From Dyadobacter alkalitolerans DSM 23607 (GTDB taxonomy: Bacteria > Bacteroidota > Bacteroidia > Cytophagales > Spirosomataceae): a stretch of DNA of 64,000 bases. The stretch covers positions 186,001 to 250,000 of the forward strand of contig NZ_AUAS01000005.1 in NCBI RefSeq assembly GCF_000428845.1. Direction: 5' to 3'. This document shows positions 26,215 through 35,213 of this stretch, in pieces. The stretch's first letter is position 1, and each line of letters begins with the position of its first letter. Both the position numbers and the translations under genes were made by a program. The notes beneath the pieces were generated by a model that did no database searches, was not told the DNA's origin, and saw only the letters and a program-made list of their open reading frames with translations.

Positions 26215-26482
26215 CGTTCTCTGCTTGGCGCAAATCGTAATTCTGCTGCATATTAAGCCAAAGCTGCGGTGTCGTGTTGAACGCCTCAGCCAGCCTCAAA
26301 GCCATATTGACAGACACGGACTGCTTTCCGTTTACCAGGTAAGACAATGTTTTTCTGTCCACTGCCAATCCTTCCGCAGCTTGCGTAATAGTAAGATTAA
26401 GCGGCTCCAAATACATTTGCTTCAACACCTGTCCGGGGTGTAACGGATTCTTCATCGGGCCTTTTACTTTATTGTCTTCCAT
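26138..26482 (-). CDS. higA: HigA family addiction-module antitoxin
   Basis: A 114-residue HTH antitoxin. Start at ATG 26482 (MEDNKVKGPMKNPLHPGQ), the usual beginning of the family. The XRE-type domain is visible: PLHPGQVLKQMYLEPLNLT (about 13-31), then ITQAAEGLAVDRKTLSYLVNGK as the DNA-binding helices. It should neutralise the HigB toxin gene directly upstream (13-base gap) and repress their shared promoter. Its 3' 77 bases overlap the end of the convergent aldo/keto reductase gene. Confidence 0.9.
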   Translation of the reverse strand: MEDNKVKGPMKNPLHPGQVLKQMYLEPLNLTITQAAEGLAVDRKTLSYLVNGKQSVSVNMALRLAEAFNTTPQLWLNMQQNYDLRQAENATKLEKNYTIQHFWEPQKAASQKTV

Positions 26483-26495
26483 TGTTGAGTTCTGT

Positions 26496-26774
26496 TTAAT
26501 GATAATCCAGATAATCAACGTCAGCGACGCCTTTGCTTGTAAATTTAAAGATGATCCTATAATTAGCATTCACCTTTACAGACCAGAAATCTTTATATTC
26601 GCCTGATAACTTATGCAAGCCAGAGCCTGGAAAATCCATATCTTCCGGTTCAGCCGCGCCATCCAGTAACGTCATTATCAGATTGATCTTACCCAATTGA
26701 GAAGCAGGAAGTTTTGTCCCATCCCCTTTCTGGTAAAGCAAACGTAAAGGCTTACTACTGATGCTGATGATCAT
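26496..26774 (-). CDS. higB: HigB/RelE-type mRNA interferase toxin
   Basis: A 92-residue toxin of the ParE/RelE superfamily in the toxin-first HigBA order. The start at 26774 (MIISISSKPLRLLYQKGDG) matches the family. The LHKLSGEYKDFWSVKVNANYRIIFKF stretch is the conserved core with the arginine expected to act on ribosome-bound mRNA; DVDYLDYH ends it. The upstream operator and promoter overlap (26780-26810). The transcript may begin only a few bases before the ATG. Confidence 0.9.
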   Translation of the reverse strand: MIISISSKPLRLLYQKGDGTKLPASQLGKINLIMTLLDGAAEPEDMDFPGSGLHKLSGEYKDFWSVKVNANYRIIFKFTSKGVADVDYLDYH

Positions 26775-26779
26775 AAAAA

Positions 26780-26810
26780 CAAATGTACAGTGTAACTGGA
26801 CACTGTACAA
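26780..26810 (-). promoter_or_regulatory. higBA promoter overlapped by a palindromic operator
   Basis: Plus-strand TGTACAGTGT (26784-26793) and ACACTGTACA (26800-26809) form a perfect 10-bp inverted repeat around 6 bases. On the minus strand the same region reads TTG (26810-26808), 20 bases, TACATTTG (26787-26780), the Bacteroidota promoter form. The operator thus covers most of the promoter, as expected for HigA autorepression. Confidence 0.7.
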
Positions 26811-26859
26811 GCAATAGTAGGATTAAATATCTCAAATTCTCAGTCTAGACACAAACTGA

Positions 26860-28023
26860 TCAACTCAAAGCCGCTACATTCTGCGCGTTCTTTTGCGCTT
26901 TCAATGCAAGCTCCGTGGCCAGGAAACAATGTTCCTGCGACATGGCGGTTTCGGTTCTGTTGAGGACGTCGTCTACGAGTTGGCGGCCGTAGGGAAGTTC
27001 TACTTTGCTGCAATCTATGTATTGTGTTTCCTTGTTATTGACTACGAAAAGGTGGTTTCCGCCTTCGCGGCCGGCAATGTCGATGTTTTTACGGATCTCG
27101 ATGTAGCCTTCGGTGCCTAGCACGGTCAAGCGGCCATCGCCCCAGGATTTGAGGCCGTCGGGTGTAAACCAGTCGACACGAATGTAGCCGGTGCCTCCGT
27201 TGCCACGCAGCATTGCATCACCAAAATCTTCGAACTTTGGATATTGCGGATGGTTGACATTACCAACCTGTGAGGCGACAACTTCGGCTTTTGTAGATCC
27301 AGTGAAGAAAAGAAACTGGTCAAACTGGTGCGATGCAATGTCACAGATGATGCCTCCAAAGCGCTTTTTATCAAAAAACCATTCGGGACGTGATTTGGGC
27401 GTCATGCGGTGTGGCCCGAGACCGATGGTTTGCACCACTTTTCCGATCACGCCTTCTTTGATCAATTCTCCTGCCTTAACTGTCGCGCGGTTTTCCAAAC
27501 GTTCGCTGTACATGATGGAGTAAATGCGTTTGGTATCCTTTTGCACTTTCCGCACCTGCGCAAGCTGTTCCAACGTGGTTATGCCCGGTTTATCGACCAT
27601 ATAATCCTTTCCGCTTTTCATGACACGAATCCCCAGCGGTGCGCGCTCGTCGGGAATACCGGAACTTAGGATGAGCTGAATAGACTTGTCATCGAGAATT
27701 TCGGCTTCGCTTTTTGCTTGTTTGGCTTGCGGGTAACGCTTGGCGAATGCGGCAGACAAGTCCTCTTCTTTGGCATAAAACGAAACCAGCTCTCCGCCAC
27801 CCCGTGTAACCGCCTCCACCTGACCGTAAATGTGGCCGTGGTTCATTCCAATCACGGAAAATTTAATTCTGGGTGGCATATTAGGCGTTAATGGTTCTTT
27901 CACAGAACGCGCCAGCGCGGAGGCAGAAGCCTTTTCCGCCAGGCCGGGCAACAACATGATGCCTGCGGCTGTGCTTACTGAATTCCGGATGAACTGGCGG
28001 CGGTTATCGTCTGATTCTTTCAT
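26860..28023 (-). CDS. Tat-exported Gfo/Idh/MocA family oxidoreductase
   Basis: A 387-residue protein. Starting at 28023 (MKESDDNRRQFIRNS) gives a Tat motif (NRRQFIR) and hydrophobic stretch. The cofactor-binding strand is PPRIKFSVIGMNHGHIYGQ (about 48-66), and the catalytic-lysine motif is DKPG rather than EKP (about residue 142). A CIASHQFDQFLF helix and a C-terminal TEGYIEIRKNID strand fit the family. It should oxidise a sugar or inositol-like compound in the periplasm. It lies alone between higBA and a DUF481 gene. Confidence 0.87.
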   Translation of the reverse strand: MKESDDNRRQFIRNSVSTAAGIMLLPGLAEKASASALARSVKEPLTPNMPPRIKFSVIGMNHGHIYGQVEAVTRGGGELVSFYAKEEDLSAAFAKRYPQAKQAKSEAEILDDKSIQLILSSGIPDERAPLGIRVMKSGKDYMVDKPGITTLEQLAQVRKVQKDTKRIYSIMYSERLENRATVKAGELIKEGVIGKVVQTIGLGPHRMTPKSRPEWFFDKKRFGGIICDIASHQFDQFLFFTGSTKAEVVASQVGNVNHPQYPKFEDFGDAMLRGNGGTGYIRVDWFTPDGLKSWGDGRLTVLGTEGYIEIRKNIDIAGREGGNHLFVVNNKETQYIDCSKVELPYGRQLVDDVLNRTETAMSQEHCFLATELALKAQKNAQNVAALS

Positions 28024-28141
28024 GTCAGGATTGAAAAGTTGTGATGATATACAAAGCACATTTTATGCATATATAATGTACCGCAATCATGGACACCATT
28101 ATCCCACTTTTTCCCTGACAAGAGCAGGCCGACCTGCGCAT

Positions 28142-28963
28142 TTATTTATTCCCTACTGAAACCCCGAATGTGATCCGGGAATCGTTGCGTTTGCGGGTGG
28201 CTTCTACCACACTTTCATAAGAGTTTTCGAAGCTCGTCCGCAATGTAACCCATTTGTTCAGAGGCAGTTCGAAAGAAATGATGGTGTTCCAACGCAGGTT
28301 TGAAAAATCATTCAGAGCCGGTTGCAGGAATGTAAGGTGGTTGATCCGGATTTTATCCTGTAACAGCGAATGCTTGCCCTTTACCCGAAATGAATTCCTT
28401 ATGGTCGTCACCGTTGAGATTTCCTGGAAATTGGTGGATTCATAAAGGATCGCATTCGTCAGGCTCATGTCATTGGATTTATTCCTGATGAGGCGGTAAC
28501 CTACTCCCGCACCCGCCATCTGGCGCAGATCGATGCGGCGCAGATTGCTGGTTTCCAGAGCACCCAGTCCGAATGCATAGGTTCTCCGCTTTTTGAAAAC
28601 GTCTACGAAAAGGTCAACATAACTATCTCTTTCCGCGAGGATACCGCTTTGCTTTCCGTATGTAAAACGCGGGTTGGTGGCTACATTGATAGCTGGGCCG
28701 CTGAATGTGAGTTCTGCCCTGAGCACGACGAGGCTGCGGTTCACATTCCCCCGCGCAAAATTCCCATCACCAATAAAGCGGTAACGAATTGTGTCGAACA
28801 GCGGAGGCGGAGGCTTTACGGCGCTATCCGGTTTTACTGACAACACCGAGTCGAGTGGAACGGCCTGCGGTGAGCCAGAGGACGGCTGCTGCGCGTTGGC
28901 GAAGGCCGTTGAAATAAATAAAAAGAAAGCGGTAAGCTTTGTAAAATTTAATCCTACACTCAT
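28142..28963 (-). CDS. DUF481 outer-membrane-like protein
   Basis: A 273-residue protein with a Sec signal (residues 1-24, ...TAFANAQQ), then a Pro/Ser-rich spacer of about 35 residues and a region of alternating beta-strands matching DUF481 (GNFARGNVNRSLVVLRAELT, RRTYAFGLGALETSNLR, MAGAGVGYRLI). The end VTLRTSFENSYES...RITFGVSVGNK suggests an outer-membrane beta-barrel. Function unknown. Its ATG overlaps the rpiB stop by 4 bases (ATGA), so the two are translated in coupling. Confidence 0.78.
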   Translation of the reverse strand: MSVGLNFTKLTAFFLFISTAFANAQQPSSGSPQAVPLDSVLSVKPDSAVKPPPPLFDTIRYRFIGDGNFARGNVNRSLVVLRAELTFSGPAINVATNPRFTYGKQSGILAERDSYVDLFVDVFKKRRTYAFGLGALETSNLRRIDLRQMAGAGVGYRLIRNKSNDMSLTNAILYESTNFQEISTVTTIRNSFRVKGKHSLLQDKIRINHLTFLQPALNDFSNLRWNTIISFELPLNKWVTLRTSFENSYESVVEATRKRNDSRITFGVSVGNK

Positions 28964-29403
28964 TTTTCTAATGCCTTAACCTTTCCTAATCTACGTAAAT
29001 GCCTCTCCTCTCCCGTAAAACGCGCATTAAGGAAAGATTCCACGAATTCCTGCGCAACCATATTCCCGGTAATGCGACCGCCCAGACAAAGCAAGTTCAG
29101 GTCGTCATCTTCCACACCCTGGTGGGCCGAAAAGTGGTCATTAATCAACGCTGCACGAACGCCGGCAACTTTATTAGCCACCACAGAAGCGCCCACGCCG
29201 CTTCCGCAAACAGCAATGCCGCGTTCCACTTCCTTTTTCACAACGGCATTGGCCAATGGAATCACAAAATCCGGATAATCGTCCTTGGAATCCATTTGAT
29301 AGGCGCCAAAATCTGTTATATGATGCCCTTTTTCGATTAAATAGGTCTTCAAGAACTCTTTCAGTTCGTATCCGCCGTGATCAGCAGCAAGTCCGATTTC
29401 CAT
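28960..29403 (-). CDS. rpiB: ribose 5-phosphate isomerase B
   Basis: A 147-residue protein of the usual RpiB/LacAB length. Residues 8-10 (DHG) start the sugar-binding site; the catalytic Cys lies in GIAVCGSGVGASVVANK (about 63-79). The HFSAHQGVEDDDLNLLCLGGRI segment (about 88-109) is typical. It interconverts ribose 5-phosphate and ribulose 5-phosphate, or, in LacAB-like members, allose/galactose phosphates. It is the first gene of a two-gene unit with the DUF481 gene, divergent from the SNF2 helicase. Confidence 0.92.
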   Translation of the reverse strand: MEIGLAADHGGYELKEFLKTYLIEKGHHITDFGAYQMDSKDDYPDFVIPLANAVVKKEVERGIAVCGSGVGASVVANKVAGVRAALINDHFSAHQGVEDDDLNLLCLGGRITGNMVAQEFVESFLNARFTGEERHLRRLGKVKALEK

Positions 29404-29453
29404 GTTGAGAATGATTTAAAATGAATGTGCAAAATAGTTCATTAATTTGCCAT

Positions 29454-32400
29454 ATGAAACAGAATGCCCCTGCCGACGCAGAAAACCAGCCAGCCCACAA
29501 CTTTGTTTTTCAGGATTTCAATCTCGCAGATTTAACAACCACACACATTCTGCAGAACAGCGCTGAACTGCCGGCCACCGACCGGAGAGGCTTCTTTGAC
29601 ATCCAACCGCACGAAATTGATGTGGATTATGCTTCATTTAAAATCCCCGAAGCATTAACCGACCATTGTAAAGTTGTAGCCAGGCAAAACAGTCATTCGC
29701 TGACTGTCTATTGTGAATGCAATAAGCCTAAAAAACGGCTGTGCGAGCACCAGATCCAGGTTCTGTATAACCTTAATAACAGAAAGGACCTGCGTGCATT
29801 TTTTGATAAAAAGCTGAGATTTGACAAAATACGAGTTGTTGCGCAGGATTATGGCTTAGAGAATGAGGCGGACCTGGATGCTTATTTTCAGCTGATTTAC
29901 ATGAATAGGGAGCTGGAAATCAAGCCCAAGATGAAAGAGCTGATCCCGATCAGCGCGTCGTCGGTTTCGTTTTTAGAGAACCAATGGATTAACAAGTCTG
30001 CTATCGACATTCCGGGCTCAGAAGTGCCGAAGGAGAATTCGAAAACAATCGTCGTCATTGGTCAGCATAAGTATTACGAGCATTTTTATTTCGAGATCCA
30101 TGAAGCCGCAACCACGCGCGACGGAAAGCTTAAAAACCCGCTTACATTAATAAATCCGCTGGACGCGATATGGAAAACGCACGACGCGGACGTGATCAAG
30201 TTTTACACGGCCATTGCTTCTTTCCAGAATAATTTCCGAAAAAAGCAGGTCGATACCGATATAGCGGGACTCAAAAGCATTGTCAAAAATCCGCACGGAC
30301 TCGACTTTTTTTACCATAACCCATTGATTTCCGAGAATGTCAGCGCAGCGTCCCTGGTTTTGGTAAAACTGGAAAAATCGCCCGTTGATATGCATTTGAA
30401 CATTGACCGAAAAGATCCGTTTTTCCAGATTTCGGGCCAACTGAGCCTGAACGGCGTTTCTCTGGACCTGGAATTAGTCAAGATGCGTTACGACTACTTT
30501 GTGTTGTATCTGGATGCTTTGCATTTAATTGATAATGAGGACATTTTGAAAACCGTTGAATTTTTCAGCCAGCATAATCAAAAAATTATCATTCATAACT
30601 CGAAGTTTGAAGAATTCAGACAAAACCTGCTTTCGAAGCTGGAATCGAAGATCCGGATCACTTATTCGTATCTGAAACCGGCCACGCAGGCTCAGAAAGA
30701 AGAACAGGGATTTCATCTCGAAAATGAGAAGATCATTTACCTGGAAGATTTCGGGAATTATGTAATGATCACGCCCGTCATGAAATATGGACGTGTAGAA
30801 GTGCCTGTTTTTTCCAAGAAACAAATTTATTCGGTCGATGCGCACGGCAATCCGTTCAGCGTGCAACGAGATGAAAGTGAAGAGCTTCGGTTCGCAAGCG
30901 CTATTATCCGCCAACATCCTGATTTTGAGGATCAGCTGGGCAGGGAATTCTTTTATTTGTATAAAGAACGCTTCCTGAACGAGTCCTGGTTTCTGAACAC
31001 ATTTGAGGAATGGAGAGATCAGAAAATAACGGTGCTCGGATTTGATAAACTAACAAAAATCCGGCTTAATCCGAACCGCGCGCAAGTGTCTGTGCATGTG
31101 ATCAGCGGCATAAACTGGTTCAATACAACTGCGGGTGTGCGCTTTGGAAATCAAAAGGTTACCTTAAAAAATCTGCATAAGGCCGTTAAGAACCGAACGA
31201 AATATGTGCAGCTGGACGACGGCTCACAGGGCATCTTGCCAGATGAATGGATCGAGAAATTTGCCAAATTTTTTGAAGCCGGTGAAATTGTCGGGGATGT
31301 TATCCAGACATCAAAGATGAACTTTGCTTCGGTGAGTGAAATGTATGATGCTGAGGCGCTTAGTAATGAAGTGAAAGAGCAGATTGCATTCTATAAATCC
31401 CGTTTTGCCGATTTTGAATCGATTGAAGCCGTCGAAGTGCCGGCAGATCTGAACGCGTCATTGCGCGAATATCAGAAACAGGGGCTTAACTGGCTGAATT
31501 TCCTGGATGAATTCGGGTTTGGCGGCTGCCTGGCGGATGATATGGGTCTGGGCAAAACCTTGCAGATCATTGCCTTCATCCTAACGCAAAGAAATAAGCA
31601 GGTTCAAAACACAAACCTGATCATTGTCCCTACGTCCCTGATATTCAACTGGCTGGCGGAAATCGAAAAGTTTGCCCCGTCGCTCAAAGTCCTGACCATT
31701 TACGGCGCGGACCGGGTTAAGACCATTTCTGACTTTGATAATTACGAGGTGATTCTGACGTCGTATGGCACGTTGCTTTCGGACGTCAATTTCCTCAGGA
31801 AATATTATTTCAACTACATTGTCCTCGATGAGTCGCAGGCCATCAAAAATCCTGAATCACAGCGCTATAAAGCCGCTAGACTATTGCAATCCCGGAATAA
31901 GCTTGTGCTGACGGGGACGCCGATTGAGAACAATACATTCGACATTTATGGCCAGCTTTCGTTTGCTTGCCCGGGCTTGCTAGGCAACAAAACACAGTTC
32001 CGAAACCACTTTTCCATGCCTATTGACCGTTTCAAGGACAATGACCGGGCGCGGGAACTGCAAAAACGCATTGATCCGTTCATTTTGCGGAGGACCAAAA
32101 AGCAAGTAGCAACCGAGCTTCCGGACAAGACGGAGATGGTGATTTACTGCGAAATGGGCGAAGAGCAGCGCAAGGTTTACAATGCTTATGAACTCGAATT
32201 TTATACATTTCTAAATACAAAAAACGAAGGCGACATTGCGCGCGAGAGCCTGCATGTGTTGCAAGGGCTTACCAAACTGCGCCAGATCTGCAACTCTCCT
32301 GCCCTGTTGAACGACCACCTTTATTATGGCAATGCGTCGGCCAAAATCGACACGCTTTTGGAACAGATTGAGAGTAAATCCACGCAGCATAAGATCCTGG

Positions 32401-32840
32401 TTTTTTCACAGTTCGTGACCATGCTGGATTTGATCAAGGCAGAGCTGGTCACGCGCGGGATCAAGTTTGAATATCTTACCGGCCAGACGAAGGACCGGGC
32501 TGCAAGGGTTGACAATTTTCAAAACAATGCGAACATTCGCGTGTTTCTGATCAGCCTGAAAGCGGGCGGAACGGGATTGAATCTCACAGAGGCGGATTAC
32601 GTTTATCTCGTTGATCCGTGGTGGAACCCGGCGGTTGAAAATCAGGCCATTGACCGGAGTTACCGCATCGGGCAGAAGAAAAATGTGATCGCCGTGCGCC
32701 TCATTTGCCCGGGGACGATTGAGGAAAAAATCCTAGAATTACAAGAATCCAAAAAGGACCTCGCCGACGATCTGGTAAAAACGGATGCTTCCGTCCTGAA
32801 AACTTTGACGAAAAAGGATTTGCTTAACCTGGTCAGCTAG
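29454..32840 (+). CDS. SWIM zinc-finger SNF2/DEAD-like helicase
   Basis: A 1128-residue protein if started at the ATG at 29454; an ATG at 29421 adds 11 residues but sits very close to the divergent rpiB start. Near residues 87-99 is a SWIM-type zinc motif (CEC...LCEH, with C87, C89, C97, H99). The SNF2 ATPase has ADDMGLGKTLQ (about 700), DESQAIKNP (motif II, about 794) and LTGTPIENN; the second RecA half has FSQFVTMLD, LKAGGTGLN and IDRSYRIGQKK. ATP-dependent DNA translocase; role unknown but the layout is widespread in Bacteroidota. Confidence 0.9.
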   Translation: MKQNAPADAENQPAHNFVFQDFNLADLTTTHILQNSAELPATDRRGFFDIQPHEIDVDYASFKIPEALTDHCKVVARQNSHSLTVYCECNKPKKRLCEHQIQVLYNLNNRKDLRAFFDKKLRFDKIRVVAQDYGLENEADLDAYFQLIYMNRELEIKPKMKELIPISASSVSFLENQWINKSAIDIPGSEVPKENSKTIVVIGQHKYYEHFYFEIHEAATTRDGKLKNPLTLINPLDAIWKTHDADVIKFYTAIASFQNNFRKKQVDTDIAGLKSIVKNPHGLDFFYHNPLISENVSAASLVLVKLEKSPVDMHLNIDRKDPFFQISGQLSLNGVSLDLELVKMRYDYFVLYLDALHLIDNEDILKTVEFFSQHNQKIIIHNSKFEEFRQNLLSKLESKIRITYSYLKPATQAQKEEQGFHLENEKIIYLEDFGNYVMITPVMKYGRVEVPVFSKKQIYSVDAHGNPFSVQRDESEELRFASAIIRQHPDFEDQLGREFFYLYKERFLNESWFLNTFEEWRDQKITVLGFDKLTKIRLNPNRAQVSVHVISGINWFNTTAGVRFGNQKVTLKNLHKAVKNRTKYVQLDDGSQGILPDEWIEKFAKFFEAGEIVGDVIQTSKMNFASVSEMYDAEALSNEVKEQIAFYKSRFADFESIEAVEVPADLNASLREYQKQGLNWLNFLDEFGFGGCLADDMGLGKTLQIIAFILTQRNKQVQNTNLIIVPTSLIFNWLAEIEKFAPSLKVLTIYGADRVKTISDFDNYEVILTSYGTLLSDVNFLRKYYFNYIVLDESQAIKNPESQRYKAARLLQSRNKLVLTGTPIENNTFDIYGQLSFACPGLLGNKTQFRNHFSMPIDRFKDNDRARELQKRIDPFILRRTKKQVATELPDKTEMVIYCEMGEEQRKVYNAYELEFYTFLNTKNEGDIARESLHVLQGLTKLRQICNSPALLNDHLYYGNASAKIDTLLEQIESKSTQHKILVFSQFVTMLDLIKAELVTRGIKFEYLTGQTKDRAARVDNFQNNANIRVFLISLKAGGTGLNLTEADYVYLVDPWWNPAVENQAIDRSYRIGQKKNVIAVRLICPGTIEEKILELQESKKDLADDLVKTDASVLKTLTKKDLLNLVS

Positions 32841-33961
32841 TCCAGGTTTTTACTGATCTCCGTGATCAGGTATTCTTTTGGATCGTTAAAATATTCCCAA
32901 AAGAAAATGCCGGCCAACTTATTCTTTTTGACATATTTACATTTGTCCCGCACTGACTTTTCGTCCTCGTAAGTAATCAACACTTTGGTCGACTCATTAA
33001 ACAGATAGGGTGCTTTTGCTTTTTTATCGTAAAACTTTTTGTAGCCATTCTGGTTGATCAATGTGTCTTTCAGCTTGGTATAACCGCCTCCCTGCACGGA
33101 TTTTACGCGTTTTTCGCCCAGTCCGTTATTGTTGGCCGTTGCGGCTTCCCAGCCTTTTCCATAGAATGCAGCGCCGAGCACAATCTTGCTTGCCGGAACG
33201 CCTGCCGCCATGAAATTCTTTACGGAGCGGTCGGCCGAGGAACCGTCCGGGTTGTAATCATATAAATTCGTGTGGTGGCCGACGGTCCCGTTTTTCCCGC
33301 CGTAATCATAAGTCATGATGAAAACATAATCCAAAAATGGCTGTGCAAGTCCCATTTCGGTGTTTTCGATGAATGATTTCGAGCCTCCTACTGCCGTTGT
33401 CAGTTGATAAGCCCGGCTTTTTTCTTTTTGCAGCAGATCCAGTTCTTCGCGGATGGCTTTGAACATTAATGTAAAATTCTGCCTGTCTTCGGGCCGGAAT
33501 ATGTTTCCTTCTTCTCCCGGCATGGCAGGATATTCCCAGTCAATGTCCACGCCGTCCAGGTTGAACTGACGTACAATGTCCACGCTGGATTTGGCAAATT
33601 TTCTTCGGGAAGTTTCGGTTAGGACGGCATCCGAGAAGTTTTCACTCCAAGCCCATCCGCCGATGGAAATCAGGATTTTGAGATCCGGATTTTTGGCTGC
33701 TTTCATTTCGTTCAGCTTGCGAAAGTTGGTGGAATCCGTTGCCAGATTGGTCAGCACTGCGAGGCTGTCCTGCACATTCACAAATGCGTAATTGATGTGG
33801 GTCAGCTTTTCGGCGTCAATTTCTTCTGTCTTAACCAGGCCGCGAAAACCGCCTACATACGCATTCACGATATATTTCTTCTTTTTCTGAGCAAATGCTG
33901 AGGCAGGGGAAAGAATGATCAGCGCGAATGCTGACAGCAGCAGGTATTTAGCGGATTTCAT
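32837..33961 (-). CDS. secreted GH18 chitinase-like enzyme
   Basis: A 374-residue protein with a Sec signal (residues 1-25). GH18 core: KLTHINYAFVNV (about 53-64), ILISIGGWAWSENFSD, and the catalytic LDGVDIDWEYP with D139, D141 and acid E143. FIMTYDYGGKNG (about 215) and LGAAFYGKGWE are also typical. It cleaves beta-1,4-GlcNAc polymers such as chitin or peptidoglycan-like chains. The last 4 bases overlap the helicase gene convergently. It is followed on the same strand, upstream, by an FN3/T9SS protein gene with 20 bases between, suggesting a secreted pair. Confidence 0.9.
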   Translation of the reverse strand: MKSAKYLLLSAFALIILSPASAFAQKKKKYIVNAYVGGFRGLVKTEEIDAEKLTHINYAFVNVQDSLAVLTNLATDSTNFRKLNEMKAAKNPDLKILISIGGWAWSENFSDAVLTETSRRKFAKSSVDIVRQFNLDGVDIDWEYPAMPGEEGNIFRPEDRQNFTLMFKAIREELDLLQKEKSRAYQLTTAVGGSKSFIENTEMGLAQPFLDYVFIMTYDYGGKNGTVGHHTNLYDYNPDGSSADRSVKNFMAAGVPASKIVLGAAFYGKGWEAATANNNGLGEKRVKSVQGGGYTKLKDTLINQNGYKKFYDKKAKAPYLFNESTKVLITYEDEKSVRDKCKYVKKNKLAGIFFWEYFNDPKEYLITEISKNLD

Positions 33962-33981
33962 GTTTCAGGATTTAGGATATT

Positions 33982-35160
33982 TTAGTCAAAAAGCACTATT
34001 CTTCGTGATATTACTTCTTTACCTGTCTGAATGCGAACGATATAGATGCCAGTGGTGAACCTGGAAAGGTCTGTGCGCGAAGATGCTGTTATTTTCGTGT
34101 CCATCTGCTTTATTCCGCTGGCATTATAGAGCTGCATTTGTGCGGCCACAGGCCTTTTTAATTCAATAACCAGCATTTTTTGGAATGAATAAATAACGTA
34201 ATCCGACATCGGAGCCTCACTGCCGGTAATGATAGCATTGGCTAAAACAATAGAAATAAGGCTGTAAGGCGAACTTCCACCCGCATTAACGGCCTTGATC
34301 CGATAAAAATAATTGGTGTTGGCCAGCGAATCGGTGTCCTGGAATTGCAGCACATTTGCGGCCACTTTTCCGATCTGTTCAAACTGTGTGGTAACGTCTT
34401 TGGAACGTTCTATGACGACTTCTTTGGCATTGGCAGACACGGCGGCCCAGCTCAATTGCACAACATCCGGCGCGATAGGAATGGCGGAAAAGTTTTCGGG
34501 CCTATCGGGCACCGGAATGTTATCCGTAGTCGCCGAATCCACATTGCTATATGCCGAAGCGCCCGCCGCATTGATGGCGCGAACGCGATAATGATATGTA
34601 GTGGCTGGGTTAAGGCCTGTGTTTTGGAATGATTTAATGTTCGGTGCAAGGTCTGCGAGCTTTGTAAAGGCAACGCCATCCAGCGACCGTTCCAACTGAA
34701 AACCACTCTCATTCAATGCATTATCCACCCAACTGACATTGATTTGCGTCGGGGAAACGGAAACCGCACTCAGGTTCTCAGGAGCATTTGGGGCAACGAG
34801 GAATGTGGTTGCATTGGCAATGTTGCTGTAAGCTGATTTGCCGGCGGCATTTTTGGCCAAAATCCTGAACCAGTATTTCGTTGACGGCGTAAGGCCTGTG
34901 TTCGGGTATATTTTGACGTTGGCCGCCAGGTCCGTGATTTTCACAAATTTCAGACCGTCGGTCGATCGTTCCAGCTCGAAGCCAGTTTCGTTAACCGCAT
35001 TATCGACCCAAGTCAAATTGATTTGCGTGGCAGAAATAGCAGTGGCCGCCAGCGCTGACGGTGCCTTAGGAATGACAGCAGACCAGGCAGCAAGGTGGAT
35101 CAAGCAGAAAAGGGCAGAAAGGAACGCGTATTTCAATGTTTTGGTAAAGATATCATTCAT
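33982..35160 (-). CDS. secreted protein with three fibronectin type III domains and a type IX sorting tail
   Basis: A 392-residue protein; start at ATG 35160 gives a signal peptide (residues 1-28). Three FN3 domains at about 33-119, 123-212 and 218-308; the first two are closely alike (QINLTWVDNAVNETGFELERS vs QINVSWVDNALNESGFQLERS, both cut here to their cores), showing recent duplication. Residues 315-392 form a T9SS type A sorting domain (LYNASGIKQ, GIYIVRIQTG, ending RRIVLFD). The protein should be exported by the type IX system. No enzyme domain is visible. It precedes the chitinase gene by 20 bases and may help it bind. Confidence 0.8.
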   Translation of the reverse strand: MNDIFTKTLKYAFLSALFCLIHLAAWSAVIPKAPSALAATAISATQINLTWVDNAVNETGFELERSTDGLKFVKITDLAANVKIYPNTGLTPSTKYWFRILAKNAAGKSAYSNIANATTFLVAPNAPENLSAVSVSPTQINVSWVDNALNESGFQLERSLDGVAFTKLADLAPNIKSFQNTGLNPATTYHYRVRAINAAGASAYSNVDSATTDNIPVPDRPENFSAIPIAPDVVQLSWAAVSANAKEVVIERSKDVTTQFEQIGKVAANVLQFQDTDSLANTNYFYRIKAVNAGGSSPYSLISIVLANAIITGSEAPMSDYVIYSFQKMLVIELKRPVAAQMQLYNASGIKQMDTKITASSRTDLSRFTTGIYIVRIQTGKEVISRRIVLFD

Positions 35161-35213
35161 AGGTTGGGTGTAATGCGACAGCTTTTGCAATAAATATTTC
35201 CTTCATAACGAGC

